From contig NC_081154.1 in the NCBI RefSeq assembly GCF_958295425.1, forward strand, positions 496,001 through 560,000: a DNA stretch of 64,000 nt. Reading direction: 5' to 3'. The notes beneath the pieces are model-generated. The model was not told the origin of the DNA, did not search any database, and worked only from the letters and a program-made list of their open reading frames with translations. How positions within the stretch are numbered: position 1 is the first letter of the stretch; each line of letters opens with the position of its first letter. A program made the position numbers and the translations under genes. Shown piece after piece: positions 1 to 13,356 of this stretch. This DNA comes from Solea solea (lineage: Eukaryota; Chordata; Actinopteri; Pleuronectiformes; Soleidae).

Positions 1-131
1 GTTTCTTTGCTCCATATAACATAAGAAATCATTCAAACTGAATCATTTCAGTTTGTGGACAAAACGAGGTTTTGACAAATTTTCAGGACCAAACAATTAA
101 TCGAGAAAATAAAATGTTAGTTGCAGCCCTA
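1..131 (-). mobile_element. End of an interspersed hAT-like repeat
   Basis: The segment ending ttagttgcagcccta has the terminal sequence of the teleost repeat whose other end reads tagggctgcaactaacgat; an opposite-orientation copy is at 53502-53810. The part before the window start is missing. Confidence 0.5.
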
Positions 132-1639
132 GACCAGATAGACACAAATCAGTTGTGAAAATGAAAACACAGTAAATAAATACAGTATTTCTTCTGAAAG
201 TTACTACCTAAACTCTACAAACTGTGCCTTTAACAGCCACATTTGTAGCCAACCTGCAGGAATATTCTGTAAAGTACACAAGTTACATTTCATCAAATCA
301 ACAACAGAGCTTAATCAGAACAGATTTGTGACCCACTCAAACTTCCCGTCACTTGAACACGTGTGTTATTCCACTGACTCTGATCTGCTTCACATATTAA
401 AACTCCCACAAAAACTGTGTGAGCTTTAAGCCTTTGGGGGAAAACCAGGGCGATAATCAGTGGTCTTTGTCGTCATGAATCCAAATGTGATTGTTTCATT
501 AAAACTGCCACTTTATGATCAAAGACGTTTAACAATGGGCCTTTATGCCCCTCTGTCTTAATAACATTCAACTGAGCTGACCCTCTTTCAGCTTATGCAA
601 CAAAAAATACTTGTTTTAGTACTTTGAACATTTCTGAAGAATGTTTGTAGGAAAATAAGCCAAAACATGAAGAAAGCAGTGATTTTGTCATCTGTGACGT
701 TCTAGAAGAACCTAAAATGGCTGCCCATGATGGTGCAGCGAGTGCAAAGAGGACATTTGGTGAAGGAAACAGACTTACAGACTTGACGTGACCTCAGGCA
801 GCGGGAACAAAAACTAAAACCCAGAAACAAAACCAGCAAACACCAGAGAACATGACTCACAAACAAAATGGCCGAGAGTGAGCACATGAACTGACAAACA
901 ACAAGAAGCACAGCGAGCAAAGAGGCTAAATACACAAAGGAGGAAGTGGTGATTGAACACAGGTGGCACTAATCAGGGCGGGGCCTAGCAATCTCCTCCC
1001 ACCAGAGACAGGAAGTGAATCATTGGACACAGGAAGGAATATAATTCAAAGTAAAACAGGAAGTACAACGGGAAAAAAACACATACCTATACTGATTTTG
1101 AGAAGTCGATGAAACACACCAACTGTTTAATATTTAATATATTTAATATATATATATATATATATATACGTGCTATAGAGACAATGAAGTTAAACAAAAG
1201 CAACAAAACAAAAATGAAAGTCAAGTTTTAGGACGAAGAAAGAAGAGAAAGTCAAAGAAAAAAACCCAAAACAGATCATAAAGTTTAGGCCAAGTGACAA
1301 AAACAACGACAGGAAGTAAAACAATAAAAGCAGTTTATAAAATACACATGCTAACTTTAGCTAACAGGCGTTAAACACAAAGCTATTAAGCTATTAAGCT
1401 AATGGCTTTGTCATTAGTTCTGCGGGTGTTTGTAAAACACTAATGAGAAACATGAATATTTGAGTTTTTTTTACACCAATATTAATCCAACGGTTGCTGA
1501 GATATTACACTGAAAAACACAGTTAAGCTAAAGTCAGGGGATATCCCACAACTAGCTGTTAGCGTTGCTACAAGCGACATGTTGCCTTTAATGAAGTGCT
1601 TTAAAATGATAAAAGCACAAAGACTTCCAAGGGTTAGCA

Positions 1640-1735
<96 letters not shown>

Positions 1736-3640
1736 GCGTGTGTGAAAGAAAGAGAAAAAAGGATTTATTTCCCTGTGATGAAATATTAAAAGTGCCTTTA
1801 AAGTGCGTTTAGCGTCATAAAGATCTGGGAAACCCACCTAGCTTCCCCCGCTCTGATGTGGAGATTAACACACAATCACAATGGCTGTGATCAGTGGCAC
1901 CCGTGTGACCGCCGGCGCCTTCTTTTCCTGTTAATGTTAATAGAGCTGTGTTCGATTCTCGGGAGGGGGGGGGAGGGGGTGGGGGTGGAGTCTGTTGCCC
2001 CGTGGCTGCTCGCTAAAATCCTGACGACTGAATGAACTCATCAACGTGAGTCACGCGTTGATGCGCCGCCAACAGCTATTGAAACATGACAGGAGAAAGA
2101 GAAGAGAGACGGGAACCGTGTCCTTGGGTCGCTGGTTCTGCTCCAGAGGCTGATTTTTACGACATGTCGCGATCATGATTGACACATCAATAGGCGCTCA
2201 GGTGGATTAAATGCCCTCGATCGGCTATTGTGTTCCAGGCTGTGAGACAGCGTTAAAGATTTCATCGTTTTATAACTTGTAGAACTTGAATCATTAACAC
2301 ATGTGGCAAAAGTAGTACAGATACTTGTGTGTAGTAAGTAAAACTGGGGTTACAGTAGAAGAGTAAAGCTTATTGCTTATTCCTGATAGGTGTAGAGGGC
2401 ATTTACAGCGCCCTCTGCTGGACAACACTGTCATTTCTACAGGCAAGTCTGCTGCACTTCTAGGCTGTAACATTTGTATTCAAGTGGGTTTTTAATGTTG
2501 CAGTTTCAGTCAAGACTGACAGAAGTACAGATTCAACTAAAGTAAAGAAGTACGAAATGATGGGCTAAGAAATGTAATTAAAATGCCAAAATTATTTTTT
2601 TACTTTACTGATACACAACACCTCAATTTAAAGAAATTGTTTTTAGAACATAGAACATACAAAATATTTATAATAATATAATATTTTAATATAAGTCTGC
2701 TCAGTGGGGAATGTCTAGAGACTCTAAATTGGTTCCATCAAAGTTCCCATGTCCTCGACTCTGTCTTTTTGTGGGAAAACACATTTCTATTCTTAAAGTC
2801 AAGAAACTGCATATATTTATGTTCCTTTTGTCAAACTCTGGGTAAAAGATTGTAATTAAATTGCCGCAGCGTGGCTCGCGTCGCCCCCTAATGCAGACTT
2901 AAAGAAGCCTTTATCTTAGCAAATGAGTGACAGTTGATTATGAAGGAGCTGGTGTTTCTCCCTCTCTCTCTCTGTCTCTCTGTCTCTCTGTCTCTCGCCC
3001 ACACCTCCTGCACCATTGTTAAGACTCTGTTGTTAATGAGTTTAGAACAAACTGAACCGGAGTCTCTGCCCACTGTGATTGTGCCGCTGAACGAGGAGAC
3101 GGAGCGGATAATGTATGGATGTATGGACGGATGTGTGCAGGTGTGCAGGTGTGTGTGTACGTGTGTGTGTGTGTGTGTGTGTGTACGTGTGTGTGTACGT
3201 GTGTCTGACCACGGAAAAACACACCACAGTCAGAAAATATGATTCCTCAGGAGCGGTCACACCTCGGTGCTCGTTGCTGCTGCTGGGTGACGTGACATCA
3301 CCTGTGATCCTTCATCGACTTTAGGGGGTGGGATTTGTATACATATATATGTATATGTATATATATACAGTATGTATAAGTTTGCTTGGCTCGTTTTTGA
3401 TGAACGAAAATGAAAGGAAAAGTGTGTATTTTGTGACTTGTGCACGATAATCGCTGCTTTCACTGTCACTATACTGTGTTTTTCGTTCTGAGGGTTAGGG
3501 TTGCACATTTAGACCTTCTGTTGCTTACTTCTCATTACCGTAACTCCTAGACCAGAGCACCCCTCGTGTGACCCTCATGTGAAGGGTAAAGCGGTAGAAG
3601 ATGGATGGATACTGGAAAGAAGAGAAATAGAGCTTTAATT
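132..3640. other. Non-coding flank or intron with microsatellites
   Basis: No recognisable exon. It holds a short (TA)n at about 1143-1168, a (CA)46 tract at 1641-1733, a G-rich run at about 1967-1990, a TCTC tract at 2956-2997, a GT-rich tract at 3140-3214, a TA-rich stretch at 3341-3368, and a SINE-tail fragment ending in ggtaaagcggtagaagatgg (about 3560-3610). Sequence between these is unique and unassigned. Confidence 0.6.
1641..1733. repeat. (CA)n microsatellite
   Basis: About 46 uninterrupted CA units, then cgcgcgtgtgtg. The open frames across it are artefacts. Confidence 0.97.
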
Positions 3641-3649
3641 GGGCCCAAA

Positions 3650-3899
3650 TACTTGTCATTACGGTAGAACCTCAGGACATCTGTGGAGCGACTGACGTCC
3701 AATCACAGCGGCTGTAGAATTGTGAAAAAATGAGTTCAATGAGTGAGTTTTTGTTCCCAAGATAACTTTCACTTCTTCTCATACCTGACAGTTATTCAGT
3801 GCTTCTGAGAAGCTGAGGTCACAAACTGCTGAATCTCGGCTGTGATTGGACGCTGGTCGTTCTGTGGACGTCCTGAGGTTCTACCGTAAGGACAAGTAG
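3650..3899. mobile_element. Fold-back MITE with about 60-bp inverted arms
   Basis: The left arm (3650-3709, starting TACTTGTCATTACGGTAGAA and including CCAATCACAGC) is nearly the exact reverse complement of the right arm (3839-3899, ending TTCTACCGTAAGGACAAGTA). The loop is about 130 bp. The outer TA on each side fits a TA target site, as in Tc1/mariner-type MITEs. Confidence 0.7.
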
Positions 3900-4345
3900 A
3901 TCTAAAGGAGGGTGAAACTATAAGGAGTGAGGACATTTAGTTTGGTTTTCATAACTTTTAAGGTTTTTTGGGTTATAAGTTATAAGTGTCCTCAGTTCTT
4001 TATGCTTTAAATTGAGTTTATAGGTTAATTACTGAGCTGTGGACAGAATAAGAATCCAAGAGACGGACAAAAGTATCCGTCAAACATTTAAATACACGTC
4101 CACACTCACACACCAATGTCAGAGACAAAGGTGAAAGGTCATTGTTGTTCATTTGCAGTGTCCAGACCAGAGAGTACGTGGACAGAAAATTGAAGAAGAC
4201 TGAAGAAGAATTTTTTCCTCCTCCTCCTTCGTCTTCGTCTTCATCTCCTCTGTCCTGCAGCATCATTCTCTATAATGAGCTTGTGGACACGAGATGAGAT
4301 ATGATTCTTGGAATTAAAACAGCATTTTCTACTTTGATCATGCAG

Positions 4346-4381
<36 letters not shown>

Positions 4382-4384
4382 ACA

Positions 4385-4416
<32 letters not shown>

Positions 4417-5000
4417 AGAGACACTGAAATAAGGCTCAACCCCCTCCGTCTTTATCGAATCTTTGCTCTCGCTCTCCCTCTCTTAATCTTACACTTGCTC
4501 GCTCGCCCTGCTCTATCTGAGCTTGGGGGATTGATGTATGAGATGGAGAGTTAATGAAGAAAGCTGTATTTTTCTTCTTCTTCTTCTTTTTCTTCTTCTT
4601 CTTCTTCTTCTTCTTCTTCTTCTTCTTCTTCTTCTTCTTCTTCTTCTTCTTCTTCTTCTCCTCCCTGAAAGAAGACTTGTGTAAACTGGTGGCAGCTCTG
4701 TACCCTGCTTTGGTTAATGGCGTCACCACGGGCTCTCCGTGTGTTCACACAGTCTCAATCCCCCCCCCTGAACAACATCATTCTCCAGCCCGTCAGATTC
4801 TCTCTCTCTTAAACAGTCGTATAAGCGGCTGCTAAACGGAGACGATCACAAACCTTTTTGTTTCCAGATCGTGAAAAAGAGAAAAGAAGGAAAAACAGGC
4901 CGATGAACAGATTCCAGTGTGGAGAGAATCCAAATGATGTTTTATCTGACATCATTTACACTGACTGAACCACGCACAGACACACACACCACACACACAG

Positions 5001-5074
<74 letters not shown>

Positions 5075-5202
5075 TGGACCACACACACACGCACACACAC
5101 ACACACGCACACACACAGAGACACAAGGGCCTTGACTTCATAAACTGTGAGTGAGATGCAACATTGTCAAAAAGCCATTTAAGATGCTATCATCTAATAT
5201 GG

Positions 5203-5244
<42 letters not shown>

Positions 5245-5357
5245 ATGCTGCTGCTGCTGCTTCTGCTGCTGCTGATGCTGCTGCTGCTGCTGGCAGCGCG
5301 TTATGTAAGCAAATTTCTCAGGGACTGATAGCAATCCAACACACCCAGCAGGGGAGT

Positions 5358-5394
<37 letters not shown>

Positions 5395-5720
5395 CGGCGG
5401 CGGGTGACGGTTGTTAAACAAAGCACACATTGAGTACGTGATATCATTCAGCACCCGGTGTGTTTCTGCCACAGGTACAGGAGGATTCATTCTTCTGTGC
5501 CAATTGATTTGTTAATATGCTAATGCGGCGTGATTAGCGGGGCCACTGCGAGCGTGTCGTCGCCGCCGCCACCGGGACGAGGTGTTGATTGAGGGGGGAA
5601 ATCAACACGCAGGGTGGGCGATGAGGTGGAAAATGCACGATTGTTTTACTTACTGGGAGGCAGAACTTCTCGAGTCAGTGTTGTAATGACAGGAGACAGA
5701 AGATAATACGGAAAAACAAA
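3900..5720. repeat. Microsatellite-dense non-coding stretch
   Basis: It contains GT tracts at 4350-4416 and 5359-5392, a (TTC)n tract at 4571-4661, CA tracts at 4975-5116, and an imperfect (CTG)n tract at 5208-5292 interrupted by GAT and TTC triplets. Around 5500-5640 the sequence is CpG-richer and unique (aatatgctaatgcggcgtga), but no exon is visible. Confidence 0.9.
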
Positions 5721-7335
5721 AGTGTTATCAGTCCAATTTATTTATAAAGCACATTTAACGTGCTGGACAGTAAAGAGACATAAAACCAAACTAAATAAAA
5801 ACAAATAAAAGTCCTCTTCCTCTGGGTTTTAGCCAAATTGGATGCTCAAGAATGTGAGACAGTTGTTGTGGCGACTTTCGCCCTATGTCAGCTGGGATTG
5901 GCACCAGCAACCTTCATGTGGAGAATAAAGTGGTAGAAGATGAATGGATGGATGGATAGATATAAGCCATATTCATAGGAGGGGAAAGAAATGTCATATT
6001 TCCTTTAAAATAGAACCAAAAGGAAGCAAACACAGTGAAAAAATGAGGGGTCCAAGAATCGCGCCCTGTGGTACACCACCCCAGTGGAGAACATTCCGCA
6101 GGGGACACAAAGTCGTTAAGGCTAACTCTGAGAGAAATCAGAGTTCTGTGGTCAAATCGAGCAGCACAAGGACCAGTTACCAAAATCAGTGTCCTTAAAA
6201 AAAACATTCTGGTTCTCCAAAAGACACAGAAGTAAAACTTTACTGAACAGCCACCAGGGGGCAATCAGTTTGAATGGAACTCATGGAAATAAGCTTCTAC
6301 TTCTTCTTCTTCTCACGTTCTCACGATTTATAACGTCAGTAGACATTTTTTCCTGAGGAGTTGAATCACAGTTCTAAAAGGTTCAAATGAGTTTAAATCT
6401 AGTAACAGAGTAAAAGTAAAGTGTTTCTCCACAAACACATTTATTCATATTTATATGAAGTTATATATAAATATATGAAGTTATATTTTGTTGTTTAGGC
6501 CAAAACATCCTCTCCCTGATGCTCTCTTGTTTATCACAATGAAGAAAAGGCAGCACACATGCTGTCGATCCAACAAGCTCAGAGAGTACACCTCAAAAGG
6601 TTCAATACACCCTGGAATCCTTATCTGTATCCGGATCACCCAAAAAAAAAGAGTAAACAAATCTAGTAATCCTCTCTGAGGGTCATAACCTACATCCTCA
6701 GACAGTTTCATCCAAATCCAACCTTTACTTTTTGAGTTATAACCAAACAATCGTGGCCAAAACATGACCTCCTTCGTGGAGAAACTGTAATAAACAAGCT
6801 GACAGAAGAATATTATATCGATCAGATACCAAGAGAGGAGCCAGCGGGAGGATAGTGTGTGGTTGCCATGGAGACAAGCACAAAAAAATGATAACAATAT
6901 TTTGAAATGATGAGAAAATCGACAGCAGGCTGAAAACTGAAGTTTGTGTCGCTTTATAAACCGTTCACTCTCCCACACCAAAGCACATAGAGGAAATCAC
7001 TGCTGCCTCCATCCATAACTTCCACTGGAGTTTAAAATCCTTTGTTCTGGATCATCCTTTGTCACAGAACTCCCCAGACGAGGCAGACGTAGACCGGCGT
7101 AAACCAGCAACGTCCAAAAGTAAATCACGAGTCACACAAGAGACAATGTGATGAAACCTGAGTTTTTGTAAGTCTTGGAGGTTCCTCACAGCGAGAAGGT
7201 CCTTGGATTGAATCCTGGTTCCTTTTTTTGTATGTGCGTTGCCAGGATATAATTCTGCCTCCAGCCGAACGTAAGCTGGGATCGGCTCCAGCTTCCCCGA
7301 GGATTAGAAGCATAAAGATGGATGGACAGATAAAC
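5720..7335. repeat. Cluster of teleost interspersed repeat fragments
   Basis: A tattta-taaagcacattta fragment lies at about 5738; a SINE tail with cagctgggattggcaccagc and tggtagaagatgaatgg at 5880-5960; a repeat with ccttatctgtatccggatcacc and actttttgagttataaccaa at about 6600-6760; and another SINE tail (gattgaatcctgg ... gctgggatcggctccag ... ataaagatggatgg) at 7180-7325. I recognise these as common teleost repeats but cannot name every family. Confidence 0.55.
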
Positions 7336-8540
7336 GGTTTGATTATCTATCTGCTTCTGCCAATCACAACTCCAATTACAAGCCAAACTCCAGCTAAAAA
7401 AACAAAAAACAAGGATAATAATCAATAAAAATGTGATTTCTTTTGTTTTTCTTCATTATCATTAAACAATGTGCTGTCGTTCAGTCTGGACAAAACAAAA
7501 GAAAGCAATTAAGACGTAAGACGGAGCAGAATAAAATAGAAATAACATGAGATGAGTGAGATGAGTGAAGCTCCAGGGTGTAAAATTCAAGTCAAATCAT
7601 TTTGCACAGATTAAATAAAAGAAAAATCAGCTGATTGAATAAATTGTTCCATATTTAAATCAGGAGAAGGACCAGCGGCCATTTTGAGACACGGTGTTTG
7701 TTTTACAGACAAACTAAATATCTTTTTTTGATGCTTCGTAACTTCTCCAACACACACACACAATTGCTACACTGTACCTTTAACTCAACTGTTGTTGTTG
7801 TTGTTGTTGTTTATTTATTTGTGTGTGTTTTGCAGATGTTTTTTCCCGGGCTCATCAGCGCGCGGTTGCCTCGGCGTCATGAACCAAACACGGTTTATTC
7901 TAAGATATTACCCCGCGCTGCAGTGTGTGTGGCGATATGAAACACAGGAGTGTGCAAAGCGCCGCAGTCATAAAAAACCATTTAGCGTTAATGCGACATA
8001 TGCATCTTTCAGTGTGGCAGCAGCCGCTGGAGTCACTTTAATAAACATTATTATTAATGACGCTCACATGAGGCACATCTGCGTTAACCTGGGTGCATTT
8101 TTGTAAAAGTCCAAATGAGGACAAATAGATTTGTTAAAGGGAAAGTCGAGCGTTGTCGTCCTGAGCTTTTGAGCGTAACAGACATTTTTGATCATCTGCT
8201 AAAAGGTTCAGTGGTAAAACCTCAACTATGAGAGAAAAAGGCGTGACACGCTCAGCGATGTCAGGAGCGTCGAGAGCTGATGAAGATGTGAAGGGAGAGA
8301 GGCAGTGGGCGTGGTCGTGGGCGTGGTCGCGCCCGTTGACACGCACAGTTTTGAGTGTTAAAACACACTTTTGCCCCGCCCCCCCACGTTTCATTTAAAG
8401 CTCCGCTGACAGTTAGAACGCGATGTTTTTGTGATGTATCTGCTCTCAGTGCATCACAGGGAAAATTAGCTGTCAGAATAACTGAGTGCTTTACATGTCG
8501 ACGCCGTGGAAACCAGACGATTGTTTACTTGTGCGGCGGC
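7336..8540. other. Non-coding, mostly unique sequence
   Basis: No exon recognised. 7840-8090 is unique, CpG-containing and carries AT-rich homeodomain-like sites (catatgcatc, attattattaatga), so it could be a conserved regulatory element; this is inference only. A short (TTG)n tract lies at 7789-7810. Confidence 0.4.
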
Positions 8541-8548
8541 GAACGTTC

Positions 8549-8937
8549 ACACACACACACACAGACACACACACACCCACGCACACACACACACAACCAC
8601 ACACACACACAGACACACACCCACGCACACACACACACACAGACACACACCCACACACAGACACACACCCACGCACACAGACACACACAGACACACACCC
8701 ACGCACACAGACACACACACCCACACACAGACACACACCCACACACAGACACACACACACACACACAGACACACACCCACGCACACAGACACAGACACAC
8801 ACCCACGCACACAGACACACACCCACGCACACAGACACACACCCACGCACAGAGACACACACACACGCACACAGACACACACCCACGCACACAGACACAC
8901 ACCCACGCACACAGACACACACACACGCACACACACT
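8549..8937. repeat. CA-based complex minisatellite (about 390 bp)
   Basis: CA dinucleotides interrupted by CCACG and CAGA create a 20-22 bp higher unit (acacacccacgcacacagac) repeated many times. It is open in several frames on both strands, an artefact of the repeat. Confidence 0.95.
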
Positions 8938-11900
8938 CAGGCCGCAGCGAGCTGAGTCAGGAGAAGTGTAACTAACGCCGCGGCGTCGAGTTCCTCGTCA
9001 CATTTCTCTTCCAAACTAATGGAACGTTCAGTAAACTGATCTGTCAAAGAAAAGTGTTGGGCTGCAACAACCACTTATTTCCTTGCGGTTCTCAAACTGT
9101 GGTGCGTGTACCACCAGTGGCACAAGCCTGCTTTGGACCAACTGATCACCAGCCAGCAACTAGTGGTGTGAATGTAAACCTCTCACTCTCCCTGCACCAA
9201 AGTCACAGCAGACGGGAGTTGCCTTCAGTGACCACACGAGGCAGCAGTAGACCAGCAGCTCCTGTGTATCAATGATGTTCCTTATGGGATTTGGTGTGGG
9301 AGAGTGAGTGGTTTAAGAAATCATCAAAATGAACAATAATGAATTCATCTAATGGGACTAGGGGCGGTACATCACGATACGATACGCGGTCCACGATACC
9401 AATAATATCAATATTTAGGGATACATTGCGATATCTGTCCAACTGAAGAAAAGAAAATCGTTAAGGTTAAAAGTGCAGGATTTCTCTTTTTATTCACAAC
9501 AAAGATAACAAAGGTCAAAGGTCATAAAGTCTATGTAATGAACGTGGATGGAGCATCTCTTAACGTAGTTTTCTCCACTGTAAACTCCCTCTTCATCGTC
9601 AGCCAGGTCACTTCCAACGCCCAAGTTTTACCGTCATTCACTTCAGCAGCGCCACCGTGAGGTGACATGAAGTAGTTACTTTAGAGCTCCTTCATTTGTT
9701 AATTTAAATAATTGATATTCGCCGGCGTATCCGTTATCGTATATATCACGAGGAAGGACGACGATATATCACCAAATCAATATCTACACCTCAACCAGAA
9801 CAGAAGCTTTAAACCATCACTGAGGGTCACTGAGGGTCACAGGGTCACTGAGGGTCACTGAGGGTCCACTCACCCTCCACTCGAGGCTAACGGCCTCACA
9901 GATTTGATGGTCTGTGTCACAGATTGAGGCTAAAAACCCTCCACAGTCGTCAATACTGTACGTTCACCTCTAATTCCACGTCTGATGGATTTATCAAAGC
10001 ATTGATTGGGTAATAATTGGTAAAACAGTGAAGGTCATGGAGTCTGCAGGAGTTAACACGTGGAGCAGGAGGACGAGGAGGAGGAGGAGGAGGAGGAGAC
10101 GCGTCCTCCTGCCTCACGAGGTCGCAAACGGCCACGATAAATCTGCGGCGAGGCGAGGTTATCAGACGCCGCACATCAATAAAGCTCATTAGGTCAAAGT
10201 GAGATTTGTGAGTCCGGACGATAAAAAGAATCATATAAAAAAAAAAGGTGTATTTTTTGAGCATCATCGCACTTTAATTTTACGACGGATTTCTTACAAG
10301 ACGTTTTTAGTGAGTGTGGAGACTCCTCACTTATTTATGTCACTTCCACGTCTGACTGAGCTAAAGGAGGAGGAGAGCAGGTCAAATATGACAGAATTTT
10401 AGGTTCAAATGTAGAAAAATAACATTGTGAGGCCTAACCAGGTTACATTCACAGACATTTAACTAATTAGCTAATTGTGATTTTTTTTGGCTGAAATTAC
10501 AGTAATTGCAACAATTTAATGGATGATTTAGCTTTTTTGGAACAAAATGTTCCATGTTTGGGCGGCGAGACCATTTTTATCCTCTCTATTATTACAACTA
10601 GTCTGACGACTGGGTCGTTGGTAATTGTGTGTAATTGTGTGTGTTTTAATCAAAAAAAACCACACACAGTCTTTGATGCTTTATTTGCTCCAGACTCAAA
10701 AAAAAACAAAGCAATTCATCGAGAAAATGACCAAGAGAAAAGTGAAATTGTAATGTTTTCCAGGCCACTGAGGCGACGAGCAGAATAAATGATGAAAAGT
10801 TTGCTTGTTGTTGCGATGATCCGTGTGTTCTACACTGTCTCTCTGCTGGAGCTGATGTTACTCGTGTTTTCACATCTTCATTCTCTTTCTCTCATGGCTT
10901 GGATTTTCATGTAATCTCCCGCTGACACTGCGTTCATGTATCAACAGCAACAACTCTGGTGTATTAATGTACTCTGAACTATGAAAGGTCTGTGTTTAAG
11001 GTCAAAGTCGGTGCAGATACTGCTCGGAATGCCTCGCCTCGCTGTACGTGTGTGTCGCTGTGTGGGAGGCTGATGGTTAATCAATAGTGATGGATCAAAG
11101 TGCCGCATGGCTGGAGTCCTGTGGTGTCGGAGTGCAGGGAATAACAGTGACTTTCTCCGCCTCCTCCCTTCTCCCCCATTATCCTCCTCTCTCCTCTCAT
11201 CATCTTCAAATTCATTCTCCTGTCTTCACCTACACTTGGTGGCATTTTACTTACATACAGTACATGTGTGTGTGTGTGTGAGGGACAGAGGCCGGGCAGG
11301 TTATATGACGTCAGGTGGCATCAGGCAACAAAATGACGGATGATAAAGTGCGGCACGGTCGCTCTGAAATGGTTCTCATTTCCAGGAGCCTCGTGAGCTA
11401 CATGTGTCATATATGTACCGGTTATATCGCTAACATGTGGGACATGAAATGTTATTCATAAAATGATGTCATCGTAACGCTTTTATCTTCTGATCCGTGA
11501 CATTTCTGACTAAATTCATCCTGATCGGTCAAGAAGTCGCTGAGATATTCACACCTGAACTTGTTCAATGGGAGTTGCGGCCAAATCCGTACTACATAAT
11601 CCATAGTCTGACGGTAGATTATCTGATTCTGTTCAGATCTGATGAGTTTTGACAGAGATATAATTTGTGTATTATATACATTTCTGTGTCATCATCAGTG
11701 GGTAGATTGCTACGTAAATTGAAGGGGAACATAGTAGAACGTCTTACTTTTGCTGTTTTTCTCTTTTATTGTCATGTGATTGTATTTTTCCTGTTATATA
11801 ACCACAGAAGTAACACAATTGAATCAATAACAACTGGGTTCTGTTTTTCCAGGAGAAAAACATTGGCCCGTCCGCTCCCAGAGTCACCATGGTAGGGATG

Positions 11901-12197
11901 GCTGTTCTTTGTTCACGGGTCAAAGCTGCCTCCAACCACTTCTTTGTGTCTGTATTTTCCTGTAATAAGGGCAGTTAGTGGCGGTGGTGTTGTGAATGTT
12001 GTGAATGTTGTGAATGTGACACAGTGAGTGTTTGGAGGCAGCTTATACCTGCAGTGTTAAGTGTAGTGCGGTGCCTTCATGTTGATCTCTGTATATCTAA
12101 CCTGTGTATTTTTACTCCCTCGACACTTAACTTACTGCAGCTTTCCTGTCAATGTGATGAACACATGTTTGCAGTCTGGTTTGTGTGTTGCTAAAGT
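8938..12197. other. Non-coding stretch with several repeat fragments
   Basis: 9085-9300 is a teleost repeat (ctcaaactgtggtgcgtgta, then gaccacacgaggcagcag and a gtttggtg-like segment). 9360-9790 is a repeat with cacgatacgatacgcgg at one end and tatatcacgaggaaggacga near the other. A 10-bp cactgagggt repeat is at 9822-9868, and a GGA-rich tract at 10070-10100. I see no exon; 10400-12190 holds only short GT and AT tracts. Confidence 0.5.
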
Positions 12198-13356
12198 CAG
12201 GGGTGTAACGCTACACACATGTTTGCTTGATAATACGTGTTGAAGTCACGCTTTATTGGAAATGTGGGAGCAGAATAACTTCAAACAGGTTCAGCTCAGC
12301 GCTCAACGCGGAATCATTTTCAAATTCACATTTGATTGAAATTCAAAACAATGCAATTAGCAGAAAAATGATTGCTCCACTGTTGATCGTTCTCTGTGTT
12401 GTGTGTGCGCTCATTAAAACAAGGTAATACACACACGCTGAGTAAAATGTTATGTTGTCACTTGGTAACAATACTAAATCAAGCTTTAAATGAATAAGTG
12501 AATGTTAAACTAAAGCTTGACTTCAGTCAGAATAATCTCACTTACAGTACATGTGAGATTAGAAGTCATTTTAGCCGTAGTTCAGTAGCCCTGAACTATT
12601 TGCTGACAGCACAATGTAAATGTAACAGCTAGCCTAGCTTAGTCTACAGAAGCTGTGACTGTTGTGATAATGACGTCATTTTAGCTTCTTCAATTATCAA
12701 CATGAAACCACCATGTAAATCATGTTCAGTCTCATGGTCATGCAGCTGCAGACCTAGCTTAGCAAGTTAGTAGCATGACTAGCTTAGTCTACAGTAGCTT
12801 CATTGATCAACAAATGACACAGGTGCTGTCTTATGGTGAGAACAAAAAAAACACTTTAACATACACCTAATTAGCTAACCTTGTTGACGAGAGCTTCTCA
12901 GATTCATTGTCAAAGAATAAGTTTTACAATAGCTATGTAGCTTTCAGTTAGCTCATTTTCTGCAAAAGTGACGAATCATGTTAACAGGTCCGAAGACTTT
13001 GTTATTTTCTTTAAGAAAATACTGTATTTGAACTTCAGTTCTGGTTGATTAGCACAGTTTCTGTAAGTTCAAAGATATAAATCATGGGCAAAAGTAACAG
13101 CCATACAATAAAACCAAAATAATTAAAAACTGAATTGAAATAAAATAACATAAAATGATGTCAACTACTTAAAAAGTGTCAAAGGCCAATGGAAAGAGTT
13201 TAAAGGAGATGCTAAGATGTTTTCTAGTTTGTAATATTATATTATAAATAATGATTGAATTATTTAGCTCTATAATTATCCAACATTCTTTACAAATCTG
13301 TTCCCCACATACTCAAATATGTAGACCCATAGTAAAGTGAAACTGTTACACCCCTG
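12198..13356. mobile_element. Non-autonomous hAT-like element
   Basis: The left end CAGGGGTGTAACG (12198-12210) is inverted at the right end as TGTTACACCCCTG (13344-13356), 12 of 13 bases matching. The interior (about 1.15 kb) has no transposase frame but an internal partial duplication (tagcctagcttagtctacag and gactagcttagtctacagta). The flanking 8-mers do not match, so the insertion is old. Confidence 0.6.

Noticed and set aside
4551..4835. Poly-Phe, poly-Lys and poly-Glu open frames
   Set aside because: They only translate the (TTC)n tract at 4571-4661.
5151..5490. Poly-Ala and poly-Gln open frames
   Set aside because: They only translate the imperfect (CTG)n tract at 5208-5292; no exon signals or homologous flanks.
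6481..6981. 166-codon minus-strand open frame
   Set aside because: It overlaps a teleost interspersed repeat (about 6600-6760), has no recognisable domain and an irregular Phe/Leu/Ser-rich composition.
8355..8975. Long open frames of His-Thr or Cys-Val repeats on both strands
   Set aside because: They are translations of CA/GT repeats, open in several frames at once, with no conserved flanks.
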